Of a stretch of 64,000 nucleotides of DNA, positions 47,701-54,147 are shown one piece after another. Source of the DNA: Candidatus Magasanikiibacteriota bacterium (lineage in GTDB: Bacteria; Patescibacteria; ABY1; Magasanikbacterales; 2-02-FULL-50-9b); NCBI GenBank assembly GCA_903893485.1, contig CAITMK010000014.1, positions 66,283-130,282 of the forward strand, in the 5' to 3' direction. A program made the translations under genes and the position numbers. Below the pieces are notes generated by a model that was not told the DNA's origin, made no database searches, and saw only the letters and a list, made by a program, of their open reading frames with translations. Within the stretch, counting starts at the first letter, position 1; each line of letters opens with the position of its first letter.

Positions 47701-50529
47701 TGTGTAGACATATCCATTGTCCATGGTAGCAGCGACCTTATTTCCAGCAGCATTCATAGCGATGCCTGTCCAATACTGTGTACCTGCGTTATCCTGACGC
47801 GTCCATACCCACGCACCATCTGTTTTGGTAGCAAGCCATATATAGCCGTAATCAGAGGCCGCAGCAATTTTTGTGCCATCACTATTCATTGTGATGCCCT
47901 GCCATCCAGCCGTACCTGGATCGGTTTGCTGCGTCCATACCCATGAGCCATCAATCAAATCCCCAGTCCAAATTGAGCTATTTGTTGCAGCAGCTACCAC
48001 GTGATCGCCAGCGGTATCTTCGGCAACCGCACGCCAACAATTGCTGCCAGGATCATTTTGTAGTGTCCATGTCCACACACCATCGGTCTTAACACCAAGA
48101 TACAAACTGTTACACCAATTTGCAGCAATTGCACGGTCACCTGCACCGTCAACTGCTAATCCATACCACAGCTTTCCGTTTGTATTATTCAGCGCTGGAG
48201 TAAGTGCATGCTGAGTTTCCATGTTGCTATCTGCAAGATGGTTTGCGTAATCATCCCAACTCGCATGCGAGATTGTGTCATACGCAATCATACTTGTTGA
48301 TGAAGCATCGGTTGTCCACTGAATTGGAAGCAAGCCGCCATTTGCACCAACATTGGTAATCGTTACCGGACTGAAACTACTATCCGCCTGCGCTAATACC
48401 CACGAAGCTCCATCACCATCCTTGTACTGCGTGCCAGTCTTGTCTCCCGATAGCGTACAATCCGTACCGCAATGCGCGGATCCAAGATGTTCCCACGCTG
48501 ATGACAAAAAATTCCAAATCGAAATTGAAACTTGCTTGCCGTCTGGCACCGCACCATGACCCTGCCAATTAACCGTAAACTTTGGCTGGGTAATTCCCGT
48601 AAAATCCGTCGTAAATTTAAATACCTGAGAATCGAAACCGTTATCAATCTGAGAAAGTGCCGTGGTTAAATACGAACCATCGTGTGCGAGAATTGGATCG
48701 AATGAGCCAAACGCACTTCCTGGTTCTTCCGGTGTGGTACTCGCATTTGCGCTTTCATACGCAGCCACTGCGTTTGAGGTTATATTTGTTGGCGCATACG
48801 AAAAATTTAGAATTGCACTACCGTTATTTTCATAATATTCAACTGTAATAGTATGATCGCCCGCAGATAATGTTTCAACTTGAGTATCTGGACTCCATGG
48901 CGCATCACCACGATTTTGCCAACCATCCATTATGAGTGCCCCGTCAAGATACACTTTTGCACCGTCATCGCTATCATCCTGAAACAAATAATCACCCGCA
49001 TCAAAATGCGTCGTCTTACTAAATCGAGCAAGAAAGCCGTCGTTATTAATACCATTGCCCGGCGAACCATTTGCCCAATTAAATGCAATCACACGAGAGT
49101 TTGCGATATATGTCGGTGCAGTGGTTGGAAACTGAGGTCTGCTTGATGCGCCAGTTGGCACATTCCAATATTCAGCCAAATAGGAATCAGAATTCCCCCT
49201 CTCAAGTGGCCATAGATACGCAACATATGAATCATCAACGCCGCTAAAATAATAAATTTGATCAACAGACGAAAAATATGTTTCCCCATCTAGATAACCG
49301 GGTTTTGTAAAATTAAATGCGATATTTGATCCATCAGAGCAGGAAGCAGCGTCGGGCGGCATACCCACAACTTGCCCGTTTACATCCGTGGTGCCAAACT
49401 CTGTCCACGAACCATTGCAAAGCACTTTTACGTCCGCGCCGGAAATTGGTGTGCTGGTTGAGCTCAGCAAATTAAATTGCACATGGCCAAGCGCTGGACC
49501 GGAATTGTTTGCGTTCCATGTGGCGCCAGCATCGGAAGAGTTATAAAAATCGCCATATCTTTTCGCCGCAAGCCACATGTCACCATTTGTGTTAACCGCA
49601 ACCGCGCCCCAATCAGCTGAGCCAGATGCATTATCATGGCTCGACCACGTTGCTCCACCATTTTCTGATGTATACACATAACCACTATCGCCGGTCGAGA
49701 ATCCATCGACAATATATTTATTTCCAGCGGAATTCACCGCAACAGAATTCCAATAGTGTGCCCCCAGATCAGTCATCGGTGTCCAATTCTGCCCCGCATC
49801 AGACGAAAGAAAAACATAGCCATATCCATACTCATCAGCTATCAAATTATTTCCACTCGCATCAGATGCGATATTTTCCCAATTATGCGTGGTGTTCGTA
49901 CCACTATTATTTGTCCAGGTGGCGCCATAATCTAATGAGGTATACACGTATCCATTATTTTGGTCAGTGGCAAATAATTTATCACCGAGGGCGTTTGAAG
50001 CAACTGAATACCAATAATGAATACCTACGGTCTTACGATCAGTCCATGTAGCACCATAGTCTGTCGAGGTCCATAAATCGCCAAGATTTTCTGACACAAT
50101 AAGTTTGTCGCCCGCAGCATTTGAGGCGATCATATGTGCATTATGCGATCCTGTTATTGTTTGTCTTGTCCAGGTAAGGCCCGAGTCCGCGGAGACAAAT
50201 ACATGCCCTGATCCCTGTTCCAAAGCTGCAAAATGTGTGCCATCCCCAGATGATGCAATTGAAATCCAGCATCGATAACCCGCATTCGTACGTGCGGTCC
50301 ATGTCGCACCACTATCGGTCGAGGTATAAAGATATCCACACCATGAACCCGCAATTACTTTAGTTCCGTCTGCTGAAGCCGCAAAGGTATTCCAGCTGTA
50401 TGCTGCACCCGATGCAAGTACACGAGGGGTGTGCGAAAATAAAAAAACTGTAATTGCGAGCGCACATACTCCAATTACAGAAACCGCACAGAATAAAATT
50501 TTTTGTTTAAGGGTTTGCGGATGGGACAT
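44701..50529 (-). CDS. 1942-residue surface protein: two seven-bladed propellers, PA14-like, FN3-like and PG-binding domains
   Basis: After a signal anchor (residues 12-32), residues about 43-345 hold seven BNR/sialidase-type repeats (for example GYLYTSTDSGATW, YVYTSLDYGATW), each opening with a W-x-S-I/V-A strand, i.e. one seven-bladed propeller. Residues 450-580 resemble a PA14 carbohydrate-binding domain (AGDYLFQDDSDDGAKVYLDG). Residues 783-1081 hold a second set of seven repeats. Then come an unassigned region with SCPFVWTYDGSKYNF, an FN3-like domain near 1600-1660, a Pro/Thr/Ser linker, and a PG_binding_1-type domain at about 1850-1925 (LKIGATGADVKELQKFLNTNG). I infer an exported, wall-attached protein for glycan binding or host attachment. 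Monocistronic. Confidence 0.88.
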   Translation of the reverse strand: MSHPQTLKQKILFCAVSVIGVCALAITVFLFSHTPRVLASGAAYSWNTFAASADGTKVIAGSWCGYLYTSTDSGATWTARTNAGYRCWISIASSGDGTHFAALEQGSGHVFVSADSGLTWTRQTITGSHNAHMIASNAAGDKLIVSENLGDLWTSTDYGATWTDRKTVGIHYWYSVASNALGDKLFATDQNNGYVYTSLDYGATWTNNSGTNTTHNWENIASDASGNNLIADEYGYGYVFLSSDAGQNWTPMTDLGAHYWNSVAVNSAGNKYIVDGFSTGDSGYVYTSENGGATWSSHDNASGSADWGAVAVNTNGDMWLAAKRYGDFYNSSDAGATWNANNSGPALGHVQFNLLSSTSTPISGADVKVLCNGSWTEFGTTDVNGQVVGMPPDAASCSDGSNIAFNFTKPGYLDGETYFSSVDQIYYFSGVDDSYVAYLWPLERGNSDSYLAEYWNVPTGASSRPQFPTTAPTYIANSRVIAFNWANGSPGNGINNDGFLARFSKTTHFDAGDYLFQDDSDDGAKVYLDGALIMDGWQNRGDAPWSPDTQVETLSAGDHTITVEYYENNGSAILNFSYAPTNITSNAVAAYESANASTTPEEPGSAFGSFDPILAHDGSYLTTALSQIDNGFDSQVFKFTTDFTGITQPKFTVNWQGHGAVPDGKQVSISIWNFLSSAWEHLGSAHCGTDCTLSGDKTGTQYKDGDGASWVLAQADSSFSPVTITNVGANGGLLPIQWTTDASSTSMIAYDTISHASWDDYANHLADSNMETQHALTPALNNTNGKLWYGLAVDGAGDRAIAANWCNSLYLGVKTDGVWTWTLQNDPGSNCWRAVAEDTAGDHVVAAATNSSIWTGDLIDGSWVWTQQTDPGTAGWQGITMNSDGTKIAAASDYGYIWLATKTDGAWVWTRQDNAGTQYWTGIAMNAAGNKVAATMDNGYVYTTSNGGTDWSTQGNASGYGNWQAISSDATGNVLVTVGSNINTVNISTDGGATWIAQSGPGYSGWQTVSVSADGQKIIVGVDCGNMYTSTDGGVTWVLHSTLSGCWMSTAASSDGSTLLIGAWGGDIWASADAGATFEDTSGSRWYYRVRSINAEGNITTSDEYSMLYGLSSSCPFVWTYDGSKYNFIIDASSASTLGSGGDLNQWKATPFYKAMAFPNPESYVKIPHGELIPRTIGDETYYDVKTSFELNEVNYYDQAALQVIDHDPSVDVFPDYRNNRQIHTISKTAPAPVRVVDQDGIDVTSLIANDDHLSWHSSKTEIPTYVTIKLSNATSTPAHLKLVIKRGKEGPQSGGTGSDKLQYKNSSGVFVNVPAQYDPFNSTRIGTATSTRNYSNTYGMDTKVIDLSGLNIKDNEIRIWSSNNLLRWVINWMAVDTSPDQAVTVTNLAPYYADLHFRGVSELTSADPEDPLMQISQPVYDRLAKTVGGGNPVSGNATRYGDVLPLVTDVDNKFVIATQGDELALKYHVPVQAPGTTRDFLYKTWDFHKSYHNPTGDTIAPLPFNEMTQYPYHTETENYPTDADHNAYQSTYNTRAINWGTYVNAPQGIHHSLNTDLLQLVITNSLSATVTASSSPGVWNGYVVVVGNFNPLDDSLATARGFDYGLTDSYGMTTNETKEDGFSSNSFSTTLTGLQCNTLYHYRARATYLGGTVYSGDQTVTTNPCQVGGGGSSSGGSGNAISTPSPTPTPAEHSNDSHSDTPVQTPATTLPPVQPPVQSVTPPPAAPVAAGETQSLVHVDAAGAPPAVVAGAASVQTTVIAPVSQTYTDQTHHITIVSIDYAAGTVTIRVESTPQIFTLKLAKLVSVDLDNDKIPDISIALTDLKQNNAVLDVKSLLDKTAVSEAQSIKNTYVFTRNLKIGATGADVKELQKFLNTNGFVVAKSGPGSPGNETTRFSQATAKAITKFQEANAALILKPLKLKKGTRNFYDYTRKVINATKK

Positions 50530-50563
50530 AGGATAGGTACGAAGTAAAACTTAATTGCCAATT

Positions 50564-50569
50564 ATTATA
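50564..50569 (-). promoter_or_regulatory. -10 box of the giant propeller protein gene
   Basis: Perfect TATAAT on the minus strand, about 34 nt before the ATG. The -35 box is poor, overlapping the HxlR terminator. Confidence 0.5.
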
Positions 50570-50571
50570 TC

Positions 50572-50600
50572 AAAAAAAATGCTCGTCGCCTATGACGAGC
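50572..50600 (-). terminator. Terminator of the HxlR-type regulator gene
   Basis: Minus-strand stem GCTCGTC/GACGAGC followed by eight T residues. Confidence 0.85.
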
Positions 50601-50643
50601 GCAAAACTCTTAATAAAAAGAAGATCTAAAATTTGCAACAGCT

Positions 50644-50940
50644 CTATTTAATCAAAAATTTCTTGCCATACAAAGACATCGCGTCAATGATTTTAGCTAA
50701 TTTAGAGCCTTGTTTTGTAATACGATAAAATGAGTCTTTTTTTAAAAGAATACCTTCTGCTTCCAAATTCTTAAGTTTGCTCGTTAACGTGCGTGTACTG
50801 ATACCGGACAACGAAGATTCGAGCTCAGTAAAACGCATTTTGCCGCGTAGCAAGTCGCGAATAATAAGCATGGTCCACCGATCGGACAATAAACTGGCAA
50901 CACGCGCCACGGGACATTCTGATGGTTCATGAGATGACAT
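50644..50940 (-). CDS. HxlR-family winged-helix regulator
   Basis: A 98-residue protein that fits the HxlR/MarR-like family throughout: CPVARVASLLSDRWTMLIIRDLLRGKMRFTELESSLSGISTRTLTSKLKNLEAEGIL (in outline) includes the usual N-terminal Cys (C8), which in several members senses electrophiles or oxidants, and the recognition helix ISTRTLTSKLKNLE. It is likely a dimeric repressor of itself and of the divergent YceI-like gene through the double operator between them. Its ATG is 7 nt after the -10 box, which predicts a leaderless mRNA. Confidence 0.92.
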   Translation of the reverse strand: MSSHEPSECPVARVASLLSDRWTMLIIRDLLRGKMRFTELESSLSGISTRTLTSKLKNLEAEGILLKKDSFYRITKQGSKLAKIIDAMSLYGKKFLIK

Positions 50941-50946
50941 GACAAA

Positions 50947-50975
50947 AGCATAGCATTTTGGCTTTACTTTGTAAA
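50947..50975 (-). promoter_or_regulatory. Promoter of the HxlR-type gene
   Basis: Minus strand TTTACA (50970-50975), 17 nt, TATGCT (50947-50952), then TTTTGTC and ATG. The -35 lies in the operator. Confidence 0.8.
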
Positions 50976-50992
50976 GGCTTTACAAAGTAAAG
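50962..50992. promoter_or_regulatory. Double palindromic operator of HxlR type
   Basis: Two perfect dyads, CTTTACTTTGTAAAG (50962-50976) and CTTTACAAAGTAAAG (50978-50992), separated by 1 bp. The whole is itself a perfect inverted repeat. It covers the -35 boxes of both divergent promoters. Confidence 0.88.
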
Positions 50993-51007
50993 TAACTACG
51001 CTACACT
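50979..51007 (+). promoter_or_regulatory. Promoter of the YceI-like gene
   Basis: TTTACA (50979-50984), 17 nt, TACACT (51002-51007). The -35 overlaps the right operator dyad. Confidence 0.78.
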
Positions 51008-51036
51008 GTTTCTATTCACTCAATAACTTCTCTTCT

Positions 51037-51561
51037 ATGAGCACATGGACCATTGACGGCGCACATTCAGAAATCGCCTTTAAAATCAAGCATCTCGTAA
51101 TTTCAACGGTACGCGGCACGTTCAAAAAATTTAGCGGCGTCGGTATTGCCGCAGATGACACCTTTGAAAATGCGGCAATCAACTTTACCGCCGAAACTGC
51201 GAGTATTGAAACAAATAACGAAGGTCGTGATGAGCATTTACGTGGCGCTGATTTTTTTGATTCCGCAATCCACCCTACCATTAATTTTGTTTCAACTTCA
51301 TTTACAAAAAAAGATGGAAATCTTTTTGAACTAGTTGGTGATCTGACCATGAAGGGTGTTACCAAATCAGTTTCACTCACAACTGAATTTAATGGCATCG
51401 GCAAAAATATGGGTGGCCAACGTTTTGCAAGTTTTAATCTTTCTGGAACTCTTAATCGTAACGATTTTGGACTTACCTGGAATTCAATTCTTGAAATGGG
51501 CGGCCTTGCGCTCAGCGAGGAGCTTGTTTTGGAAATGACCATCGAAGCAATCGAAGAATAA
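51037..51561 (+). CDS. YceI-family lipocalin-like protein
   Basis: A 174-residue protein matching YceI proteins: STWTIDGAHSEIAFKIKHLVISTVRGTFKKF, then DGNLFELVGDLTMKGVTKSVSLTTEF and ASFNLSGTLNRNDFGLTWN (in outline). YceI proteins are 8-stranded barrels that bind long isoprenoid (polyprenyl) chains; many are periplasmic, but this one has no signal peptide and is probably cytosolic. It is divergent from the HxlR regulator, and both promoters lie in the same operator, so joint control by a stress or electrophile signal is likely. Confidence 0.92.
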   Translation: MSTWTIDGAHSEIAFKIKHLVISTVRGTFKKFSGVGIAADDTFENAAINFTAETASIETNNEGRDEHLRGADFFDSAIHPTINFVSTSFTKKDGNLFELVGDLTMKGVTKSVSLTTEFNGIGKNMGGQRFASFNLSGTLNRNDFGLTWNSILEMGGLALSEELVLEMTIEAIEE

Positions 51562-51572
51562 AAATCAGAAAA

Positions 51573-51605
51573 TAAAAAAACCTCCCAATCGGGAGGTTTT
51601 TTTAT
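51573..51605. terminator. Bidirectional terminator
   Basis: AAAAAAACCTCCC-AATC-GGGAGGTTTTTTT between the YceI-like gene and the small basic protein gene. Confidence 0.85.
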
Positions 51606-51730
51606 TTTCGTTTTTTCTTTTGTCCTCCACGAACCTGCGGCTCATGTGGCTGCGGAATATTTTGCACTAACACTTTTTTAGTTGCCAACCGTCCGCTCGG
51701 TCGACCAATAATTTTTTTACCTGCGCTCAT
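51602..51730 (-). CDS. 42-residue basic protein
   Basis: A short frame too small for most gene callers: MSAGKKIIGRPSGRLATKK, then VLVQNIPQPHEPQVRGG and QKKKRK. It is highly basic (Lys/Arg about 30%). It has a promoter (TTGACA-18-TATGAT) 20-49 nt upstream and a terminator at its end, which argues that it is expressed. It may bind nucleic acid. No homologue known to me. Confidence 0.55.
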   Translation of the reverse strand: MSAGKKIIGRPSGRLATKKVLVQNIPQPHEPQVRGGQKKKRK

Positions 51731-51749
51731 ATAATAATTTTATACGGTC

Positions 51750-51779
51750 ATCATAGCTTGACATGAATCTACATGTCAA
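51750..51779 (-). promoter_or_regulatory. Promoter of the 42-residue protein gene, with palindrome
   Basis: Minus strand TTGACA (51774-51779), 18 nt, TATGAT (51750-51755). The palindrome TTGACATG-N6-CATGTCAA (51758-51779) overlaps the -35 and may be an operator. The promoter lies over the ferredoxin stop codon. Confidence 0.6.
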
Positions 51780-52033
51780 TCATTGGTGATGTCTTTTCCA
51801 TTTTCATTTACGACCTGGATAATTCCTACTGGGCAACATTGCGCGGCATATTTATTATCTTCAATTTCGATGTCCGCAATCTCGGCAACAAATACATCAT
51901 TTTTTTGCACGGCGCGTTTTAAACACGCTTTGCCGTCTTCTGCATTCATTTCCCAGTTCCCTGGCGATGTTTCAACGCATGATCCGCATCCAATACATGC
52001 ATCACGAAAATGAATTATTTTGCATTTGCTCAT
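51776..52033 (-). CDS. Single-cluster [4Fe-4S] ferredoxin
   Basis: An 85-residue electron carrier. The cluster motif is CIGCGSCVETSP (Cys 13, 16, 19) with the fourth ligand in QCCPVGII (about residue 66-67), where two Cys stand together, so either could be the ligand. It resembles archaeal and clostridial single-cluster ferredoxins. The ATG overlaps the U32 protein stop in an ATGA junction, which strongly suggests that it works with, or is made in proportion to, the U32 protein. Confidence 0.93.
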   Translation of the reverse strand: MSKCKIIHFRDACIGCGSCVETSPGNWEMNAEDGKACLKRAVQKNDVFVAEIADIEIEDNKYAAQCCPVGIIQVVNENGKDITND

Positions 52034-53271
52034 ACAATGCGTTCGCGAATCACAAACAACTTATCGTTCACACGCACGCGCTCCGGCAATAAAATAGAAA
52101 TCACATCTCCTTTTTTTGCAATCTGTGCCGGCTTATCATTTACAAATAAACTTTCGAGTTTTAGTTTTACCATGCCCGTGTTATCTCCGACAATTAATAG
52201 TTCTTCACCAACTTGCAAATCTCCCGAATCCAAAATAAATTCACCAACACTTTTTTGTGAGAAAAAATTAGTCACACGTCCAATCTGTACATTGTGCGTC
52301 TGCGTGTGCGAGCCGTATTCACCACTCCATTCACCCAATTCTTTTCCTAAATAATATCCGCCGTGCCAAAACCCGCGGTTATATACCGTCTCCAATTCCT
52401 TCACCCAGGCATCACATTTTTCTTTGGTATAAGTTCCCTGCTCAACCGCATCAGCGGCCTCACGATAACATTTCGTTACCGTGTACACATAATCAACGGA
52501 ACGGCCGCGGCCTTCAAGTTTTAAAACGCTCACACCTGCATCAAGCAACTGATCTACAAATTGAATCGTACACAAATCTTTTGGCGACATCACATATTTA
52601 TTATCGATCACCAATTCTTCGTTTGTTTCTTCATCAATCACGCGATAGGCGCGGCGGCAATTTTGTGTGCACGCGCCACGATTTGCCGATGCATTATTTG
52701 TTGCCAAACTCATGTAGCACTTACCAGAAATCGCAACACACAGTGCGCCGTGCGCAAAAATTTCGATTTGTACGAGCTGGCCATTTGGCCCCACTACTTT
52801 ATCGCGCGCAATACCATCAACAATCGCTTTAATTTGTTTCAACGTTAACTCACGCGCCAAAACAACCACGTCCGCAAACTTTGCAAAAAATTTAACTGCT
52901 TCCAAATTACTAACATTTTGCTGTGTTGAAATATGAATCTCCATGCCAATTGACGATGCATATTGCAGCGCTGCAATATCACACGCAATAATCGCCGTTA
53001 CCCCTGCAGATTTTGCGGTGTCACAAATTTTCTTCATGAGCGTAATGTCATGATCGTACAAAATGGTGTTCACTGTAAGATACGATTTCACGCCCGCGGC
53101 TTTTGCAATTTCCACGATTTTTGGCAAATCAGTAACCTTAAAATTATTGGTGGAGCGCGCACGCATATTAAGCTGCTCCACGCCAAAATATACGGAGTTC
53201 GCTCCAGCTTTAATGGCGGTTTGTAACGCGGCAAACGAGCCGGCTGGTGACATGATTTCGATCTTGCTCAT
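52030..53271 (-). CDS. U32-family protein, TrhP (YegQ)-like tRNA hydroxylation factor
   Basis: A 413-residue U32 peptidase-family protein. It follows E. coli YegQ/TrhP closely: KIEIMSPAGSFAALQTAIKAGANSVYFG at the start, then HGALCVAISGKCYMSLATN and RGACTQNCRRAYRV, which hold the four Cys (CVAISGKC and ACTQNC) that bind a [4Fe-4S] cluster, and PKDLCTIQFVDQLLDAGVSVLKLEGR. TrhP acts in prephenate-dependent formation of 5-hydroxyuridine at tRNA position 34. It is translationally coupled to a ferredoxin. The promoter ends 7 nt before the ATG, so the mRNA is predicted leaderless. Confidence 0.9.
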   Translation of the reverse strand: MSKIEIMSPAGSFAALQTAIKAGANSVYFGVEQLNMRARSTNNFKVTDLPKIVEIAKAAGVKSYLTVNTILYDHDITLMKKICDTAKSAGVTAIIACDIAALQYASSIGMEIHISTQQNVSNLEAVKFFAKFADVVVLARELTLKQIKAIVDGIARDKVVGPNGQLVQIEIFAHGALCVAISGKCYMSLATNNASANRGACTQNCRRAYRVIDEETNEELVIDNKYVMSPKDLCTIQFVDQLLDAGVSVLKLEGRGRSVDYVYTVTKCYREAADAVEQGTYTKEKCDAWVKELETVYNRGFWHGGYYLGKELGEWSGEYGSHTQTHNVQIGRVTNFFSQKSVGEFILDSGDLQVGEELLIVGDNTGMVKLKLESLFVNDKPAQIAKKGDVISILLPERVRVNDKLFVIRERIV

Positions 53272-53278
53272 GGCCAAA

Positions 53279-53307
53279 AGATTAGTCCTTTTTTTGAAAA
53301 TTGTCAA
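53279..53307 (-). promoter_or_regulatory. Promoter of the U32/ferredoxin operon
   Basis: Minus strand TTGACA (53302-53307), 17 nt, TAATCT (53279-53284), then 7 nt and ATG. Confidence 0.8.
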
Positions 53308-53310
53308 TGA

Positions 53311-53359
53311 ATAAAAACGGCGCGCAAACCCTGTGCCGTCTGGCATTGAGTTTGCGCGC
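53311..53359 (-). terminator. Terminator of the 53372-53980 gene
   Basis: Minus-strand stem GCGCGCAAAC/GTTTGCGCGC then CGTTTTTATTC. Confidence 0.85.
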
Positions 53360-53371
53360 GTAACAGCCTGC

Positions 53372-53980
53372 TTAGGGGCGAAGACAAACGCCCAAGATCG
53401 CGAACGCTGCCGCCGAAACGATCATGGTCGCCACGTTAACCCGGTCGAGCCACGGCCCATTTTGGTACCAAGGCAACTTCAGGAGCCGCAAGGGATGCGA
53501 GCCCAGAAAGATTACGAGCCACAGTCCGCTGCCCATGAGCACCAAATCGTGCACGGACCGGCCAGACGTTGCCGACGAGTAGAAAAGCAGCACCACCGTG
53601 ATCACCGCACCCATGAACAGTGCGTGCATCCAGCCCGACAACGTTACGCGATGGTGCATGACGTGCGCTTCGAACGCAGGGCTTTTGGCATACCACAACT
53701 GCGCAATCAAGCCGAGTGTGATTCCTGCCGTACCTGCGCGCCAGATGTTGTAGTTACTCCACTGAGCATGGTACGTCCCGATGATGTACCCCATGAGCGG
53801 CGAGATGACGAGTAGGTCGCCCCACATTGCCAAATGTGCGTTCCACGGAATGCTGCGCGCCACGTGATGGCGGTCCAACATTTGCCGCCACGAGAATGTA
53901 CCTTCGATGTAAGAAAACAACCCGCCCCACATACACACCACAAAGAAACCGACTGCCCACAAAATTCCAACACTGTTCAT
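53372..53980 (-). CDS. Polytopic membrane protein, unknown (GC-rich unit)
   Basis: A 202-residue protein with about six TM segments (VGILWAVGFFVVCMWGGLF, LAMWGDLLVISPLMGYIIG, GTAGITLGLIAQLWYA, LSGWMHALFMGAVITVVLLFY, VLMGSGLWLVIFLGSHP, VATMIVSAAAFAILGV). Conserved-looking His residues lie in DRHHVARSIPWNAHLAMWG, AFEAHVMHHRVTLSGWMHA and LGSHPLRLL, spaced like metal or haem ligands, but I cannot assign a family. GGAGGGG precedes the ATG. Own promoter and terminator. Confidence 0.72.
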   Translation of the reverse strand: MNSVGILWAVGFFVVCMWGGLFSYIEGTFSWRQMLDRHHVARSIPWNAHLAMWGDLLVISPLMGYIIGTYHAQWSNYNIWRAGTAGITLGLIAQLWYAKSPAFEAHVMHHRVTLSGWMHALFMGAVITVVLLFYSSATSGRSVHDLVLMGSGLWLVIFLGSHPLRLLKLPWYQNGPWLDRVNVATMIVSAAAFAILGVCLRP

Positions 53981-54019
53981 GATCCCCTCCCTGCAGCTAT
54001 TCGCCGCGACATTGTAATT

Positions 54020-54048
54020 ATGTTGGCAGAAAAACCTGAAAATGTCAA
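54020..54048 (-). promoter_or_regulatory. Promoter of the 53372-53980 gene
   Basis: Minus strand TTGACA (54043-54048), 17 nt, CAACAT (54020-54025). Confidence 0.65.
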
Positions 54049-54112
54049 CACCAAACTAGACCAATCGTATAAAGTTATCCCCTAAAATAATACTAAAGAT
54101 AGCGATGCCTGC

Positions 54113-54118
54113 TATACT
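54113..54118 (+). promoter_or_regulatory. -10 box of the LPNTG protein/sortase pair
   Basis: TATACT, 30 nt before the ATG at 54148. The -35 box is weak. Confidence 0.5.
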
Positions 54119-54147
54119 CAACTTACTTAATTTTGTACCTTAAAAAT

